Shown here piece after piece: positions 63,722 through 64,000 of a stretch of 64,000 nucleotides of DNA (position 1 is its first letter; every line of letters begins with the position of its first letter). Origin of the DNA: Leucogyrophana mollusca (lineage: Eukaryota > Basidiomycota > Agaricomycetes > Boletales); assembly GCA_021014945.1 (NCBI GenBank), contig MU266346.1:144103-208102 (forward strand). The letters are read 5' to 3'. The translations under genes and the position numbers were made by a program. The notes beneath the pieces were generated by a model that was not told where the DNA came from, searched no databases, and saw only the letters and a list, made by a program, of their open reading frames with translations.

Positions 63722-63934
63722 TGTAAGGTTGTTTATAGTACTGTTAGATACTGTTGTAGACCTCCTAGTCCTTAAGTCACTCAACAGAATATAACCTAGT
63801 TGGTATTCTCGAGTGTGAAAGGGTACAAGGATGTGTCTGCTGATCTAAGATAAGAGATCATCTATTTATACTAATCTAAGTGGTTTTCATGTGAGTAATT
63901 AAATAAATAAATAAGTAAGGGCACAGCCCTTACA
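63722..63934 (-). mobile_element. LTR (213 bp), 3' LTR of a minus-strand LTR retrotransposon running out of the window
   Basis: The block begins TGTAAGG and ends CCTTACA, a 7-base terminal inverted repeat with the TG..CA ends of LTRs. On the minus strand it contains TATAAATAG near its 5' part (63863-63875). Directly outside its right end lies the minus-strand purine run TTGGGGGGAG (63935-63944), the expected polypurine tract, so the element's body lies beyond 64000. Five bases left of it, ATATA (63717-63721), would be the target duplication. Confidence 0.65.
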
Positions 63935-63944
63935 CTCCCCCCAA
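63935..63944 (-). promoter_or_regulatory. Polypurine tract of the LTR element
   Basis: TTGGGGGGAG immediately precedes the TG of the LTR on the minus strand, a layout typical of Copia-type elements. Confidence 0.5.
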
Positions 63945-64000
63945 CAAGAGACCGCTAGGGGCTCTGACCGGGAGGGGCTATACCCTAGGGTATATAGTAG

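Overview
The window is nuclear DNA of a filamentous basidiomycete. Genes carry many short introns (about 45-70 bases, GT..AG), and the families are typical of wood- or litter-decaying Agaricomycetes: two CYP63-type cytochrome P450s, a CAP10/GT90 glycosyltransferase, an NADP mannitol-dehydrogenase-like SDR, a Crinkler-like P-loop protein and a 7-TM protein of unknown role. CYP63 is best known from Phanerochaete-like white-rot Polyporales, so I infer that group; I cannot name a species. No tRNA, rRNA or CRISPR was seen.

Layout. 0-1 kb: 3'-truncated exosome gene RRP43. 1.7-15.5 kb: transport and oxidation block of an ITR1-type myo-inositol transporter, a CYP63 P450 (minus), a DHA2-type drug:H+ antiporter (plus), a second CYP63 (plus) and a class I methyltransferase (minus). 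16-30 kb: conserved housekeeping genes, namely carnosine N-methyltransferase, AMSH-type deubiquitinase, GT90, a 2OG-oxygenase-fold protein lacking its iron ligands, and the 75-78 kDa complex I subunit. 30-40 kb: a dead 3' fragment of a PDR-type ABC transporter, a monocarboxylate-type MFS carrier, and a full-length PDR ABC transporter convergent with it. 39.7-43.8 kb: 4.1 kb without a supportable gene. 43.8-45.3 kb: 7-TM gene.

45.5-57.5 kb is a three-unit tandem segmental duplication. The ancestral unit was SDR, then a small secreted four-cysteine protein (SSP), then the 3' end of a Zrg17-like zinc transporter, whose intact copy lies at the right end (57.2-60.1 kb). Unit A keeps the SDR but lost the SSP through a deletion combined with an inversion. 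Unit B keeps SDR and SSP. Unit C keeps the SSP but only exon 1 of the SDR, joined to a transporter fragment with expanded microsatellites. A 481-bp TA-flanked MITE sits in unit C; units A and B provide empty sites.

60.5-62.3 kb holds the Crinkler-like P-loop/REase-fold gene. 62.4-64 kb is AT-rich transposon territory ending in a 213-bp LTR whose element continues past the window on the minus strand.

I found no certain new multi-gene system. The best leads are the duplication array with its secreted-protein pair, the metal-ligand-less 2OG protein, the P450/efflux/P450/methyltransferase neighbourhood and the Crinkler-like gene. Coordinates of multi-exon genes are start codon to stop codon, introns included.
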